From positions 1 to 64,000 of the forward strand of contig NZ_FNHG01000019.1 of the NCBI RefSeq assembly GCF_900103475.1: DNA of 64,000 bases. The letters are read 5' to 3'. Positions 32,759 to 40,935 of the stretch are shown here, piece after piece. Position numbers and translations under genes: made by a program. Each line of letters opens with the position of its first letter. Position 1 is the stretch's first letter. This DNA comes from Maricaulis salignorans. GTDB lineage: Bacteria; Pseudomonadota; Alphaproteobacteria; Caulobacterales; Maricaulaceae. The notes under the pieces are model-generated. The model searched no databases, was not told the origin of the DNA, and saw only the letters and a list, made by a program, of their open reading frames with translations.

Positions 32759-33831
32759 CAGGCGGCGTTCGCTTCGCCTATGAGTTCGCGCAGCGATGGG
32801 CCGTCGAGTTGTTCGGCATTATTGTCGGAGGAGTAGGACCAGTCATCGGGGACCCGGTTGGCACCCTGGCCGAGATAGCGCGCCATCAGTTCGCCGGCAT
32901 AGGCCGGCAGGATGGCAAAACGGTCGCTGAGTTCGACGGTCGAGCGGGCATCGTCGGACGGCACCATGATTTCGTGCAGTTTTTCGCCGGGACGGATGCC
33001 AATCACCTTGTGTGGCAGCTTTGGCGCGATGGTGTGGGCGAGGTCGACCATGCTCATCGACGGAATTTTCGGAACGAAGATCTCGCCGCCGCGGGCCATG
33101 GCCAGGGTGGAGAGGACGAAATTCACGCCCTGCTCGATCGTGATCCAGAAGCGGGTCATGCGCGGGTCGGTGATGGGGAGGTGGTCGGTGCCCTCATCAA
33201 TCAGCTTGCGGAAGAAGGGGATGACCGATCCGCGCGAACCCACGACGTTGCCATAGCGCACGACCGAGAAAATCGGGCCGTCAGCACCGCCCATATGCTG
33301 GCCGGCGGTAAAAATCTTGTCGGCAGCCAGTTTGGAGGCGCCGTACAGATTGATCGGGTTGGCGGCCTTGTCGGTCGACAGGGCGCAAACATGTTTCACG
33401 CCACATTTGATGGTCGCGCGGACAACATTCTCGGCGCCCATGACATTGGTCTTGATGCATTCGAACGGATTGTATTCGGCAATCGGGACATGTTTCAGCG
33501 CCGCCGCATGGATGACGATATCGACCCCGCGCATGGCCTGTTCCAGGCGCGATTCATCGCGGACATCGCCAATGAAATAGCGCAGGAAGGGATAGTCGCT
33601 CGGTGAGAATTGCTGAGCCATTTCATATTGCTTCAGCTCATCGCGCGAAAAGATGATCAGTTTGCGCGGCTTGTAGTCGCGGCAAATGGTTTCCACGAAA
33701 CGCTTGCCGAACGAGCCGGTCCCGCCAGTGATCAGCACGGATTTGCCGTCCAGATCGATACGGGGTTCCCGGAAAGTGCGGCTCATCACCATCTGTTCCA
33801 GCGCATCTTCTTCGATCGGTGTCTTGGCCAT
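32758..33831 (-). CDS. pseB: PseB: UDP-GlcNAc 4,6-dehydratase (inverting)
   Basis: Short-chain dehydrogenase/reductase of 357 residues that starts pseudaminic acid synthesis with C5 inversion. Features: NADP-binding LITGGTGSFGKRFVE, HAAALKHVPIAEYNPFECIK, catalytic-region ALSTDKAANP and NLYGASKLAADK, and RYGNVVGSRGSVIPFF. The FlaA1/PseB subfamily is clear from GTGSFGK and LKHVP. The first ~20 residues extend beyond the usual start. It heads the minus-strand operon pseB-pseG-formyltransferase-pseI-methylase. A degenerate CtrA box lies upstream at 33878-33894. Confidence 0.95.
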   Translation of the reverse strand: MAKTPIEEDALEQMVMSRTFREPRIDLDGKSVLITGGTGSFGKRFVETICRDYKPRKLIIFSRDELKQYEMAQQFSPSDYPFLRYFIGDVRDESRLEQAMRGVDIVIHAAALKHVPIAEYNPFECIKTNVMGAENVVRATIKCGVKHVCALSTDKAANPINLYGASKLAADKIFTAGQHMGGADGPIFSVVRYGNVVGSRGSVIPFFRKLIDEGTDHLPITDPRMTRFWITIEQGVNFVLSTLAMARGGEIFVPKIPSMSMVDLAHTIAPKLPHKVIGIRPGEKLHEIMVPSDDARSTVELSDRFAILPAYAGELMARYLGQGANRVPDDWSYSSDNNAEQLDGPSLRELIGEANAA

Positions 33832-33877
33832 ATTGGGTCTCGTGATTCGCCTGTCGGACTCGACGCTGGCGTGCAGC

Positions 33878-33894
33878 GGTTAACGAGGCGTTAG
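33878..33894 (-). promoter_or_regulatory. CtrA-like box upstream of pseB
   Basis: On the minus strand CTAA-CGCCTCG-TTAACC: TTAA-N7-TTAACC with one mismatch, about 47 bases before the pseB ATG. It could also act on the divergent CMP-transferase gene. Confidence 0.4.
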
Positions 33895-33953
33895 GAGAGT
33901 GCCGCTGACACTGATACTACACTGTTTCATCAGGCTACTCTTCAAGGCTGGTC

Positions 33954-34739
33954 ATGACCCTCGCCATCATCGTTCAAGCGCGTCTCGGCTCGTCCCGGTT
34001 GCCGGGAAAAATTCTCAACCCGCTCGGTTCGAAGACCGCGCTGGCGCGAGTGCTCGACCGCTGCGCCCGCATAGCCGGAGCCGATCATGTCATTGCTGCG
34101 GTCCCCGATACCGAGGCCGATAATGCGGTCGCGGATGCGGCCCGCGCGGCAGGCTATGCCGTCAGCCGCGGGTCGGAGAGCGACGTGTTGTCGCGCTATG
34201 CCAAAGCGGCACGCGATTGCGGCGCCGAATATATTATGCGGGTCACCAGCGATTGCCCCTTCATCGATCCGCAGATCTGCGAACGCGTGATCGGCCTGTT
34301 GCATGACACCCATGCTGACTATGCCAGCAATACGATGCCGGCCCTGTTTCCGCACGGGCTCGATTGTGAAGTCTTCCCGGCCGTGTTGCTGTATCGCGCC
34401 GACCGTCTGGCGAGCGAAGCGGGCGATCGTGAACATGTCACACCGTGGCTGCGCCAGAACCCGCACCTCCACCACGCCTGCCTCACCGGGCCCGGCCAGG
34501 GGCTGGAGCGCTTGCGCTGGACGCTCGATTACGCCGAGGATCTGGAATTCTTCCAGGCCGTCTATGAGGAACTCGGCGAGGCCGCCGCGACCGCGTCAGC
34601 GGCTCAGCTGGCAGCCTTGTGTCTGCGCCGTCCCGACCTTGTTGCGATCAATGCCGGCCGGCTCGATACGGGCCGCCTGGACAATCCGCAGCTGGCCGAA
34701 ATCACCAGCGCGCCCTTCGCCCTGCGCGAGGCCGCCTGA
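33954..34739 (+). CDS. SpsF/PseF-like CMP-nonulosonate synthetase
   Basis: Nucleotidyltransferase of 261 residues of the SpsF type: LAIIVQARLGSSRLPGKILN, SRGSESDVLSRYAKAARDCG and MRVTSDCPFIDPQICE, matching the paralogue at 17503-18231. Positioned divergently from pseB it most likely gives CMP activation of pseudaminic acid, the PseF role; a classical PseF gene is not seen. The last ~60 residues (RLDTGRLDNPQLAE) are extra relative to the core. The next gene begins 83 bases on. Confidence 0.83.
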   Translation: MTLAIIVQARLGSSRLPGKILNPLGSKTALARVLDRCARIAGADHVIAAVPDTEADNAVADAARAAGYAVSRGSESDVLSRYAKAARDCGAEYIMRVTSDCPFIDPQICERVIGLLHDTHADYASNTMPALFPHGLDCEVFPAVLLYRADRLASEAGDREHVTPWLRQNPHLHHACLTGPGQGLERLRWTLDYAEDLEFFQAVYEELGEAAATASAAQLAALCLRRPDLVAINAGRLDTGRLDNPQLAEITSAPFALREAA

Positions 34740-34822
34740 GACCGGCTTTTGATCCTTGCTGGCAAGACTTTATTCGCACTCTGAGCCTAGTCTCGTAGCC
34801 TGGATCAGAAGGGTTTTGCATC

Positions 34823-37558
34823 GTGGCCGTTTACGGGTTGGATTTATCGGTACTGAATGGCTGGTACCAGTCCAGGCTCAGTGCGTCGCAAGCGTCCAAT
34901 CTCGCGCCCCAGACCCGTACCGCCAATGAACAGGCTGCGGCCGGTGTGACGCCGCCCTGGGATGTTTCCAGCGAATCCGCCTCGATCGAGGAATTGCGCC
35001 GTGGCGTATTGGCCAGCGGCGAGTTCTTCGACTCCAAGAAAAGCGCATTCTCCGATCTCAAGGCCCCGGATGATTACAAGGCGCTGTTTGACCTCTATGT
35101 CGGGCTGAAGACCCTGTCCTCACTGGCCGAGAAGGCGATGGACAAGACGGTCTCGGAAACCGATCGCAAATTCATCAATACCCGTTTCGCCGAAGGTCTG
35201 GCCCAGCTGGACAGTTTCTACGATTCGATGAAGCTGGACGGCCTCACCCTGCTCAAGGGCAAACAACTCTCCAGCGCTGACAGCACGGTGGCGATCAGCC
35301 GCGGCGAGTCGGTCTATGTCACCGGCAAGGTGCATAGCGGTGACTTTGATGCCGAGGTGGCGAGCCTGACGGGCGATGTGCAATTCACCGTTTCGGTGAA
35401 GAAGAACGGCCTCACGCAGGACATCGCCATCAATCTGGCCGATATGGGCGCCACGACGCGCTCGCTCGACAATGTCTCGGCGCATATCAATACCGCACTT
35501 GAGGGTGCCGGCGTGATGACCCGTTTTTCCCGCGTCAAACTGGGCACGCCGGACGAGAACAATATCATTCCCGGCAGCGATTACGGCTTCAAGGTCTCGG
35601 GTATTTCCACCGAAGTGGTCAGTTTCAGTGCCGCTTCGGGCAGCCCGGCCATCTATCTCGCCGGCACGTCCGGCCTCAATGACAACGCCGCTGGCCAGGT
35701 CATCAAGCTGACCGATCTCGGCGCCGCCGCCCCGACGACCGCCTTTTCGACCCGGCTCGAGGCCGCACCGGACACGAGCGAAGTTGCCATTGTGGGCAGC
35801 GAGGACGACGAAACCCGCACCAAGGAAGAGGTCAATCCACTCGAGATCAAATCGAGCGCCACCGCGACGGATGGCAGTGTGTTTGTCGTCGGCACGACCT
35901 CGGCCGCGCTGGGCGGTGCCGATATCAAGGGTGAGCACGATATGGTGCTCGCCAAGTATGATTCCACCGGCAAGATGGTGTGGAGCCGCGTGCTCGGTGC
36001 TGCCGCCGAAGCCGGCGCGACCAGTGTGGCCGTTGATGACAGCGGCAATGTCGTTGTCGCCGGCATTGTCGAGGGCGGGCTGGGCAGCACGACCGATATC
36101 GGCGGCAAGGACAGCTTCGTCGCCAAATACAATGCCAATGGTGTCGAGCAATGGCTGTCGCGTTTTGGCGGCAGTGGTGATGACCAGCCCAATGCGGTGA
36201 CGATTGCCGGCGATGGCACGATCTATGTCGCCGGCAAGGCCGCGAGCGCCTTTGGCGGCGCCAATCATCTGGGCGGTGCCAGTGATGGCTATCTGCGCGC
36301 GATCAATTCCAGCGGCACGACGCTCTCGACCACACGCATTGGCGGCGTTGGCGATGAATCGGTGTCAGCCCTGACCATGGCATCGGACGGCAATCTGATT
36401 GTCGCCAGCCAGGAAGACGGCGTCGGCGTGATCCGCAAATTCGACACCGCCGATCTGGCGGCCGGCCCGCTCTGGACCCAATCGCTGGGCGATATGGGCG
36501 CGGGCCGTATTGGCGATATCGCGGTCGATGGCAGCAATATCTATATCGCCGGTTCCGCGGGCGGCAGCTTCGCCCCGAGCGCCCCGATCACAGCCCATTC
36601 CGGCGGCGACCGCGATGCCGTTCTGATCAAGCTGACCGATGGCGCGGCCGCCACGGTGGATTACACAACCTTCCTTGGCTCCGACAAGGATGAAACGGCC
36701 AATGCCATCACCCTGGATGGCTCCAAGGTCTATCTCGCCGGCAAGACCACGGGCGCGCTGCCCGGACAGTCACTGATCGGTGATCGCGACGCCTTTGCGG
36801 CCAGTTTCAACGCTGCCGACGGCGCTTTCGACTGGGCCGTCCAGCTCAGCGGCCGTAGCGGTATCAGCGAGGCGACCGGTGTTTCCGTTGTCGCCGGTGG
36901 CGATTCTGTGCTCGACGCGATGGGCCTGCCAGCCGGGACGCTGACCTATTCCGACAGCCGTGTCGTTACCGACCGCACCGCCGCGCGCGACGGCGATCAT
37001 TTCTATCTTTCCGTCAATGGCGGCAGCCGCAAGAAGATCACGATCGACGCCGATGACACGATGCGATCGCTCACCTTCAAGATCAATGGCGCCCTGATCC
37101 TCGACGGAACAGCCGATGTCCGGCGCGCCACCAATGGCGATGCCCTGCGCATCTCGCCGAAGGAAGGCTCGACCATCGAGCTCTTCGCCGGCGGTGACGG
37201 GCGCGACCTGCTCAAGGCGCTGGGCATGGCGCCCGGCGCGATCGTCAAGAAAGTCTCGGCGCTCGACAAGGATGGTTCGGCCGATGCGCCGCCACTTTTC
37301 GCGATGGACCTGCCGACGCTGCTGGAACTGTCGGACAAGGATACGTCCAAGACCGCTTTCGACGCGATCAGCCACGCCATGACGATTGTCCAGCGGTCCT
37401 ATCGCGAGTTGACGACGCCGGCGGCGCTGAAGAATCTGCTCAATGAGGGCCCGGGCAAACGTGGCGGTACCGTGCCGGCCTATCTGAGCCGGCAATTGGC
37501 CAATTACTCCGCCGGGCTGGAACGCCTGGGCGGCTCGTCGAGCGGCGGGCTATACTAG
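34823..37558 (+). CDS. FlaEY-like flagellar beta-propeller protein
   Basis: Large protein of 911 residues starting at GTG 34823 with AGAAGGG upstream. The N-terminal ~140 residues are helical (AVYGLDLSVLNGWYQSRLSA; ETDRKFINTRFAEGLAQLDS), and the last ~100 are helical again (FDAISHAMTIVQRSYRELTT). Between residues about 320 and 690 are SBBP-type propeller repeats such as DMVLAKYDSTGKMVWSRVLG and DSFVAKYNANGVEQWLSRFG, each beginning near a D-G-x-V-x-V-x-G turn. There is no Sec signal, so if exported it would use the flagellar system. Caulobacter flaEY encodes a comparably large flagellar protein near flbT and the flagellins; the match is from memory, not alignment. Confidence 0.6.
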   Translation: MAVYGLDLSVLNGWYQSRLSASQASNLAPQTRTANEQAAAGVTPPWDVSSESASIEELRRGVLASGEFFDSKKSAFSDLKAPDDYKALFDLYVGLKTLSSLAEKAMDKTVSETDRKFINTRFAEGLAQLDSFYDSMKLDGLTLLKGKQLSSADSTVAISRGESVYVTGKVHSGDFDAEVASLTGDVQFTVSVKKNGLTQDIAINLADMGATTRSLDNVSAHINTALEGAGVMTRFSRVKLGTPDENNIIPGSDYGFKVSGISTEVVSFSAASGSPAIYLAGTSGLNDNAAGQVIKLTDLGAAAPTTAFSTRLEAAPDTSEVAIVGSEDDETRTKEEVNPLEIKSSATATDGSVFVVGTTSAALGGADIKGEHDMVLAKYDSTGKMVWSRVLGAAAEAGATSVAVDDSGNVVVAGIVEGGLGSTTDIGGKDSFVAKYNANGVEQWLSRFGGSGDDQPNAVTIAGDGTIYVAGKAASAFGGANHLGGASDGYLRAINSSGTTLSTTRIGGVGDESVSALTMASDGNLIVASQEDGVGVIRKFDTADLAAGPLWTQSLGDMGAGRIGDIAVDGSNIYIAGSAGGSFAPSAPITAHSGGDRDAVLIKLTDGAAATVDYTTFLGSDKDETANAITLDGSKVYLAGKTTGALPGQSLIGDRDAFAASFNAADGAFDWAVQLSGRSGISEATGVSVVAGGDSVLDAMGLPAGTLTYSDSRVVTDRTAARDGDHFYLSVNGGSRKKITIDADDTMRSLTFKINGALILDGTADVRRATNGDALRISPKEGSTIELFAGGDGRDLLKALGMAPGAIVKKVSALDKDGSADAPPLFAMDLPTLLELSDKDTSKTAFDAISHAMTIVQRSYRELTTPAALKNLLNEGPGKRGGTVPAYLSRQLANYSAGLERLGGSSSGGLY

Positions 37559-37610
37559 GCCGGACCGGTCTTCGCACTGTGGCATCCCCGACAGGCAGCG
37601 CTGTGAGCGC

Positions 37611-38060
37611 CTAGGCCGTCTGATTCAGGGCGATGGAGAGGCCGCGCGTCTGTTGCGGCCGCTGGGCGGCACCCGGGCCATAGCCATGGCCGGTGCTGCG
37701 CTGGCGTTCGGCTTCCTCGGCAATGGCGCGGACAACGCCCTCGGTGATCACCTTCATCGCTGTCACGGCGCGTGAATTCTCGGCCAGGGCAGCATGGAAA
37801 CTCACCGTCGCCTCGCGCAATGTGTTCTTGAGCGGTGCCGGTGCGCCGGCAAAGCGTGTCGGTTCGCTGCGGGCCCGGGCGACCTCGCTGCGATAGATAT
37901 TGGCCAGCTTGCTTTTCTCATCCTGCAGCGCAACCGCATCCTGTGGCCGGCGGCGCTGAAACATCTGGGTCTCACTACGGATGAGTTCGGTCAGGCGGGC
38001 GGTCAGGCGCAGGAGCGCCTCGGCGCGCTCGGCCCCGTTTCTCGCTGCAAGTTCGGTCAT
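37611..38060 (-). CDS. FlgN/FlbY-like flagellar protein
   Basis: Helical protein of 149 residues, third gene of the flgI-flgJ operon, with its start overlapping the FlgJ-like stop by four bases. The pattern (RAEALLRLTARLTELIRSET, then RPQDAVALQDEKSKLANIYR) resembles FlgN-type export chaperones for hook-associated proteins. Caulobacter has a gene called flbY in this operonic position. The C-terminal ~30 residues are Gln/Gly-rich and disordered. It converges on the FlaEY-like gene. Confidence 0.65.
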   Translation of the reverse strand: MTELAARNGAERAEALLRLTARLTELIRSETQMFQRRRPQDAVALQDEKSKLANIYRSEVARARSEPTRFAGAPAPLKNTLREATVSFHAALAENSRAVTAMKVITEGVVRAIAEEAERQRSTGHGYGPGAAQRPQQTRGLSIALNQTA

Positions 38061-38401
38061 TGGCTCTCTCCACCCTGGCTGTCAGCGGCTTCCTGGTAGC
38101 GCAGGATCTCCGAGGTGAGGCGATCGGACAGGCCCAGTCCGCCAGCCTGCGACATGACCTTGGCGTATTCCTCATTGAGCATGCCGCGAAAGGCATTCTC
38201 GCCGGGCCCGCCGCCGAAGGGATTATCCTCGCCGACCTGGGCAAACATGGCTTCCATCATCTGCGCCAGGAAGACGGATTCGAAATCCTCGGCCGCAGCG
38301 CGGGCCGCATCGGCCGTCGTGCCGCTGGTCTGGGCGGTGACATTGCCCGAACGCGAGGCGCCGAGTGCCTGGTTGAGCTGAAAGTCGAGCAGGCTTTCCA
38401 T
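38057..38401 (-). CDS. Rod-binding protein, FlgJ N-terminal domain only
   Basis: Protein of 114 residues matching the rod-capping half of FlgJ (rod-binding/CheL family), without the muramidase domain found in enterobacterial FlgJ, as usual in alphaproteobacteria. Core motif: AAEDFESVFLAQMMEAMFAQ followed by the Gly-rich GGGPGENAFRGMLNEEYAKV. It overlaps flgI by one base and the FlbY-like gene by four. Confidence 0.87.
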   Translation of the reverse strand: MESLLDFQLNQALGASRSGNVTAQTSGTTADAARAAAEDFESVFLAQMMEAMFAQVGEDNPFGGGPGENAFRGMLNEEYAKVMSQAGGLGLSDRLTSEILRYQEAADSQGGESQ

Positions 38402-39516
38402 TACAGAACCTCGATTTCTGCCTGCAGCGCACCGGCTGCCTTGATGGATTGCAGGATGGTGATCATGTCGCGGGGCGTGACGCCAAGGGCATTGAGCCCG
38501 TCAACGAGTTCGCTGAGCGAGACGCCGCCATTGAGAACGCCGAGCTGGGTATCATCCTCGGTGACCGAGATATCGGTACGGGGCAGGACAACCGTCTCGC
38601 CGCCGGAGAAGGGGGCGGGCTGGCTGGCCACCGGGCTTTCGCGGACCGTGATGGTCAGATTGCCCTGGGCGATCGCCACCGTGGAGACACGGACATTCTC
38701 GCCCATCACGATGGTGCCCGTGTTTTCGTCGATGATGATGCGGGCCGGCTGGTCAGCCTGGACGCGCAATTGCTCGATCTCGGAGAGGAGGTCGATCATG
38801 TCGCCATTATAGGAGGCGAGGCGGGTCAGCTCGACGGTGGCCGGATTGGTCGCACGCGCGGCGCTGGCGCCCATGAAGGCATTGATGACATCGGCCATGC
38901 GGCGCGCGGTGGTGAAATCGGGATTGCGCAGCGAAAGCCGCAGGGAGGTGCGATTGGCAATCTCCTGCCAGGGATCCATCCCGGTGCCGTCAAACGGGTT
39001 TTCCACCAGGGCGCCATTGGCGATGCGGCCGCTGGTCGGAACACCGCGTGTGACCGAGGCACCGTCGCCGCCGGCGGCAAAACCGCCAATGGTCAGGGTT
39101 CCCTGGCTGACGGCCCAGGCGCGGCCATGGCTGTCAAACAGGGGCGTACCGATCAAGGTCCCGCCCTGCAGGCTGCCGGCATCGCCGATCGCCGAGACGG
39201 TGACGTCAATGCGTGAACCCTGTGAGGAGAAGGCGGGGAGTGTGGCGGTGACCATCACAGCGGCAATATTGCGCGTGTTCAGATTGGCGTCGCGGGTATT
39301 GACGTTGAAATGCTCGAGCATCGCGTTGAGCGATTGATTGGTGAAGCTGGAATTGCGCAGCGAGTCGCCCGTGCCATCGAGACCCACAACCAGGCCATAG
39401 CCCACCAGGTGATTATCGCGGACATCCTCGACATCGACCATGTCCTTGATTCGCGACGAGGCGAGGGCCGGGGCCGACAGGAGCAGGGCGGTCAGGACAG
39501 TAATGAGCAGACGCAT
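38401..39516 (-). CDS. flgI: Flagellar P-ring protein FlgI
   Basis: Periplasmic P-ring subunit of 371 residues. The ATG at 39516 has CGGAGA nine bases upstream and is followed by a Sec signal (LLITVLTALLLSAPALASS). Hallmarks: RIKDMVDVEDVRDNHLVGYG, LVVGLDGTGDSLRNSSFTNQ, NIAAVMVTATLPAFSSQGSR, and near the end LSELVDGLNALGVTPRDMIT. First gene of an operon with the FlgJ-like and FlbY-like genes, driven by a sigma-54 promoter at 39551-39565 with an ftr-like palindrome beyond it. Divergent from fliX, as in Caulobacter. Confidence 0.96.
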   Translation of the reverse strand: MRLLITVLTALLLSAPALASSRIKDMVDVEDVRDNHLVGYGLVVGLDGTGDSLRNSSFTNQSLNAMLEHFNVNTRDANLNTRNIAAVMVTATLPAFSSQGSRIDVTVSAIGDAGSLQGGTLIGTPLFDSHGRAWAVSQGTLTIGGFAAGGDGASVTRGVPTSGRIANGALVENPFDGTGMDPWQEIANRTSLRLSLRNPDFTTARRMADVINAFMGASAARATNPATVELTRLASYNGDMIDLLSEIEQLRVQADQPARIIIDENTGTIVMGENVRVSTVAIAQGNLTITVRESPVASQPAPFSGGETVVLPRTDISVTEDDTQLGVLNGGVSLSELVDGLNALGVTPRDMITILQSIKAAGALQAEIEVL

Positions 39517-39550
39517 TTTGCGGTCTCCGGAAAGATTCTCCCCAAGCATT

Positions 39551-39565
39551 GCGAATGGCGTGCCA
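39551..39565 (-). promoter_or_regulatory. Sigma-54 promoter of flgI operon
   Basis: On the minus strand TGGCACG-N4-TCGC with GG and GC 12 bases apart. The only deviation is TCGC for TTGC. Confidence 0.82.
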
Positions 39566-39670
39566 GAGCCGGTTTGAAGGGATATAAAATTATGCTATTT
39601 AAATCAGGTGTTTGCCTCCGGTCATTTTGCGCGGCCAGCCGGTAAAACTCGCCGGTGGCGGCAATCGCCG

Positions 39671-39683
39671 GGCAAGATCTGCC
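39671..39683. promoter_or_regulatory. ftr-like FlbD site between flgI and fliX
   Basis: GGCAAGATCTGCC, perfect GGCA-N5-TGCC flanked by CCG and GGG, about 105 bases upstream of the flgI sigma-54 promoter and 17 bases from the fliX CtrA box. It could activate flgI and repress fliX. Confidence 0.65.
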
Positions 39684-39699
39684 GGGCGGGGCGGCGGGA

Positions 39700-39715
39700 T
39701 TAAGCCTCTGTTAAC
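39700..39715 (+). promoter_or_regulatory. CtrA box of fliX
   Basis: TTAAGCCTCTGTTAAC, an exact TTAA-N7-TTAAC CtrA recognition sequence, 49 bases before the fliX start, where CtrA would overlap the -35 region. Confidence 0.82.
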
Positions 39716-39763
39716 GGCGGCGGCGCATCCCTGAAGGTCATCGAACAGGAAGCGATTCTCGTT

Positions 39764-40174
39764 ATGAAAGTCACAGGTCCCCGCTCAGCGAGCTCAGTTT
39801 CTACCGGCAAGCGCGCCTCCGGCTCGTCTGCAGGCGGCGACAGATTTACGCTTGAACAGGCCACGCAATCCTCTGCGGCGATGGCGAGCGCACCGATGAC
39901 CGGCGTCAGCTCGGTGGATGCCATTCTGGCACTGCAATCGGTTGGCGACTTCAATGAAGCGCGCAAACAGGCGACCGGACGGGCGATGGAATTGCTCGAC
40001 GTGCTCGATGAGCTCAAACTGGCCTTGCTGGAGGGCGGGCTGCCGAAAGCGAAGTTGGTCGCGTTGATGAGTCTGCTGCAGACGCGGCGCGATGATACCA
40101 ATGATGCCGGGCTGGAAGCCGCCCTGGATGAAGTCGAGATCCGGGCAGCCGTCGAGCTCGCGAAATTCGGCTGA
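39764..40174 (+). CDS. fliX: Flagellar assembly regulator FliX
   Basis: FliX, 136 residues, the trans-acting regulator that in Caulobacter couples basal-body assembly to FlbD and sigma-54 transcription. Recognisable segments: MKVTGPRSASSVSTGKRASG, SSVDAILALQSVGDFNEARK, ALLEGGLPKAKLVALMSLLQ and the end LDEVEIRAAVELAKFG. The length is the family standard. The exact CtrA box upstream makes it a class II gene. It is divergent from flgI. Confidence 0.95.
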   Translation: MKVTGPRSASSVSTGKRASGSSAGGDRFTLEQATQSSAAMASAPMTGVSSVDAILALQSVGDFNEARKQATGRAMELLDVLDELKLALLEGGLPKAKLVALMSLLQTRRDDTNDAGLEAALDEVEIRAAVELAKFG

Positions 40175-40349
40175 TCCGGCAGCCGTCTACCGGTTCGCAT
40201 GCTCCCCATTTCCCAATCTGGTCAGATTTTTGCTAGGTGAGCCCGGTCGGCGAGCAGCGTCACCGCGTTGACTCGGCGTTCACCGTGCATATGCTCCGCC
40301 CGCTTTCTGGGGGGAGAGCCTGTAGGCGACAGTTGTTGAGTAGAAGGCG

Positions 40350-40778
40350 ATGATGGAATCTGAACCGATCGAACTCCCCGCGGGCTACCGGCCCAGCGAA
40401 GACGAGCCATTCATGAGTGAGCGGCAAAAGGAGTATTTCCGTCTCAAACTGATCGCCTGGAAGGAAGATATCCTGCGGGAGAGCAAATCAACGCTGTCCA
40501 ATTTGCAGGCTGATCAGGGGGCATTGCCGGATATTGCCGACCGTGCCTCGACCGAAACGGATCGCTCCCTTGAACTTCGCGCCCGCGACCGCCAGCGCAA
40601 GCTGATCTCCAAGATCGACAGTGCCCTGCGCCGGATCGAGGAAGACGCCTACGGATATTGCGAAGCCACCGGCGAGCCGATCAGCCTGGCCCGGCTTGAT
40701 GCCCGCCCGGTCGCCACGCTCTCGCTCGAGGCGCAGGAGCGTCACGAGCGCAAGGAACGCGTCCACCGCGACGACTAG
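40350..40778 (+). CDS. dksA: DksA/TraR-type RNA polymerase-binding regulator
   Basis: DksA-family protein of 142 residues. The coiled-coil part spans about 25-95 with SERQKEYFRLKLIAWKEDIL and the tip acidic region ALPDIADRASTETDRSLELR. The zinc-finger region YGYCEATGEPISLARLDARP retains only one cysteine of four, as in the alphaproteobacterial forms. Family role: with ppGpp it alters initiation at stringent and some flagellar promoters. Two tandem ATGs (40350, 40353) leave the start ambiguous by one codon. Own promoter region of 175 bases; no operon partner. Confidence 0.92.
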   Translation: MMESEPIELPAGYRPSEDEPFMSERQKEYFRLKLIAWKEDILRESKSTLSNLQADQGALPDIADRASTETDRSLELRARDRQRKLISKIDSALRRIEEDAYGYCEATGEPISLARLDARPVATLSLEAQERHERKERVHRDD

Positions 40779-40804
40779 CTCCGGCCGAATACGCCGATAA
40801 CCCC

Positions 40805-40841
40805 AAAAAAAACGGGCCGCCGCGATTGCTCGTGACGGCCC
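40805..40841 (-). terminator. Terminator of flgF-G-A-H operon
   Basis: Hairpin GGGCCG-C-CGCGA-TTGC-TCGTG-A-CGGCCC with one internal mismatch. Read on the minus strand it is followed by eight T (40805-40812). It lies about 95 bases after the flgH stop. Confidence 0.75.
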
Positions 40842-40935
40842 AGAGAAGCCCGATGGTGGCGGGATGTCTGCCCGGCCCGCCTGCCGCGATCTCTGTTCGC
40901 GCGAGGCCGGCCGGCTGTCGGGTTGCTGATGCCGC

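Noticed and set aside
34740-34822. Possible sigma-54 promoter (TGGCAAG...TCGC) before the FlaEY-like gene
   Set aside because: The distance between GG and GC is three bases too long.
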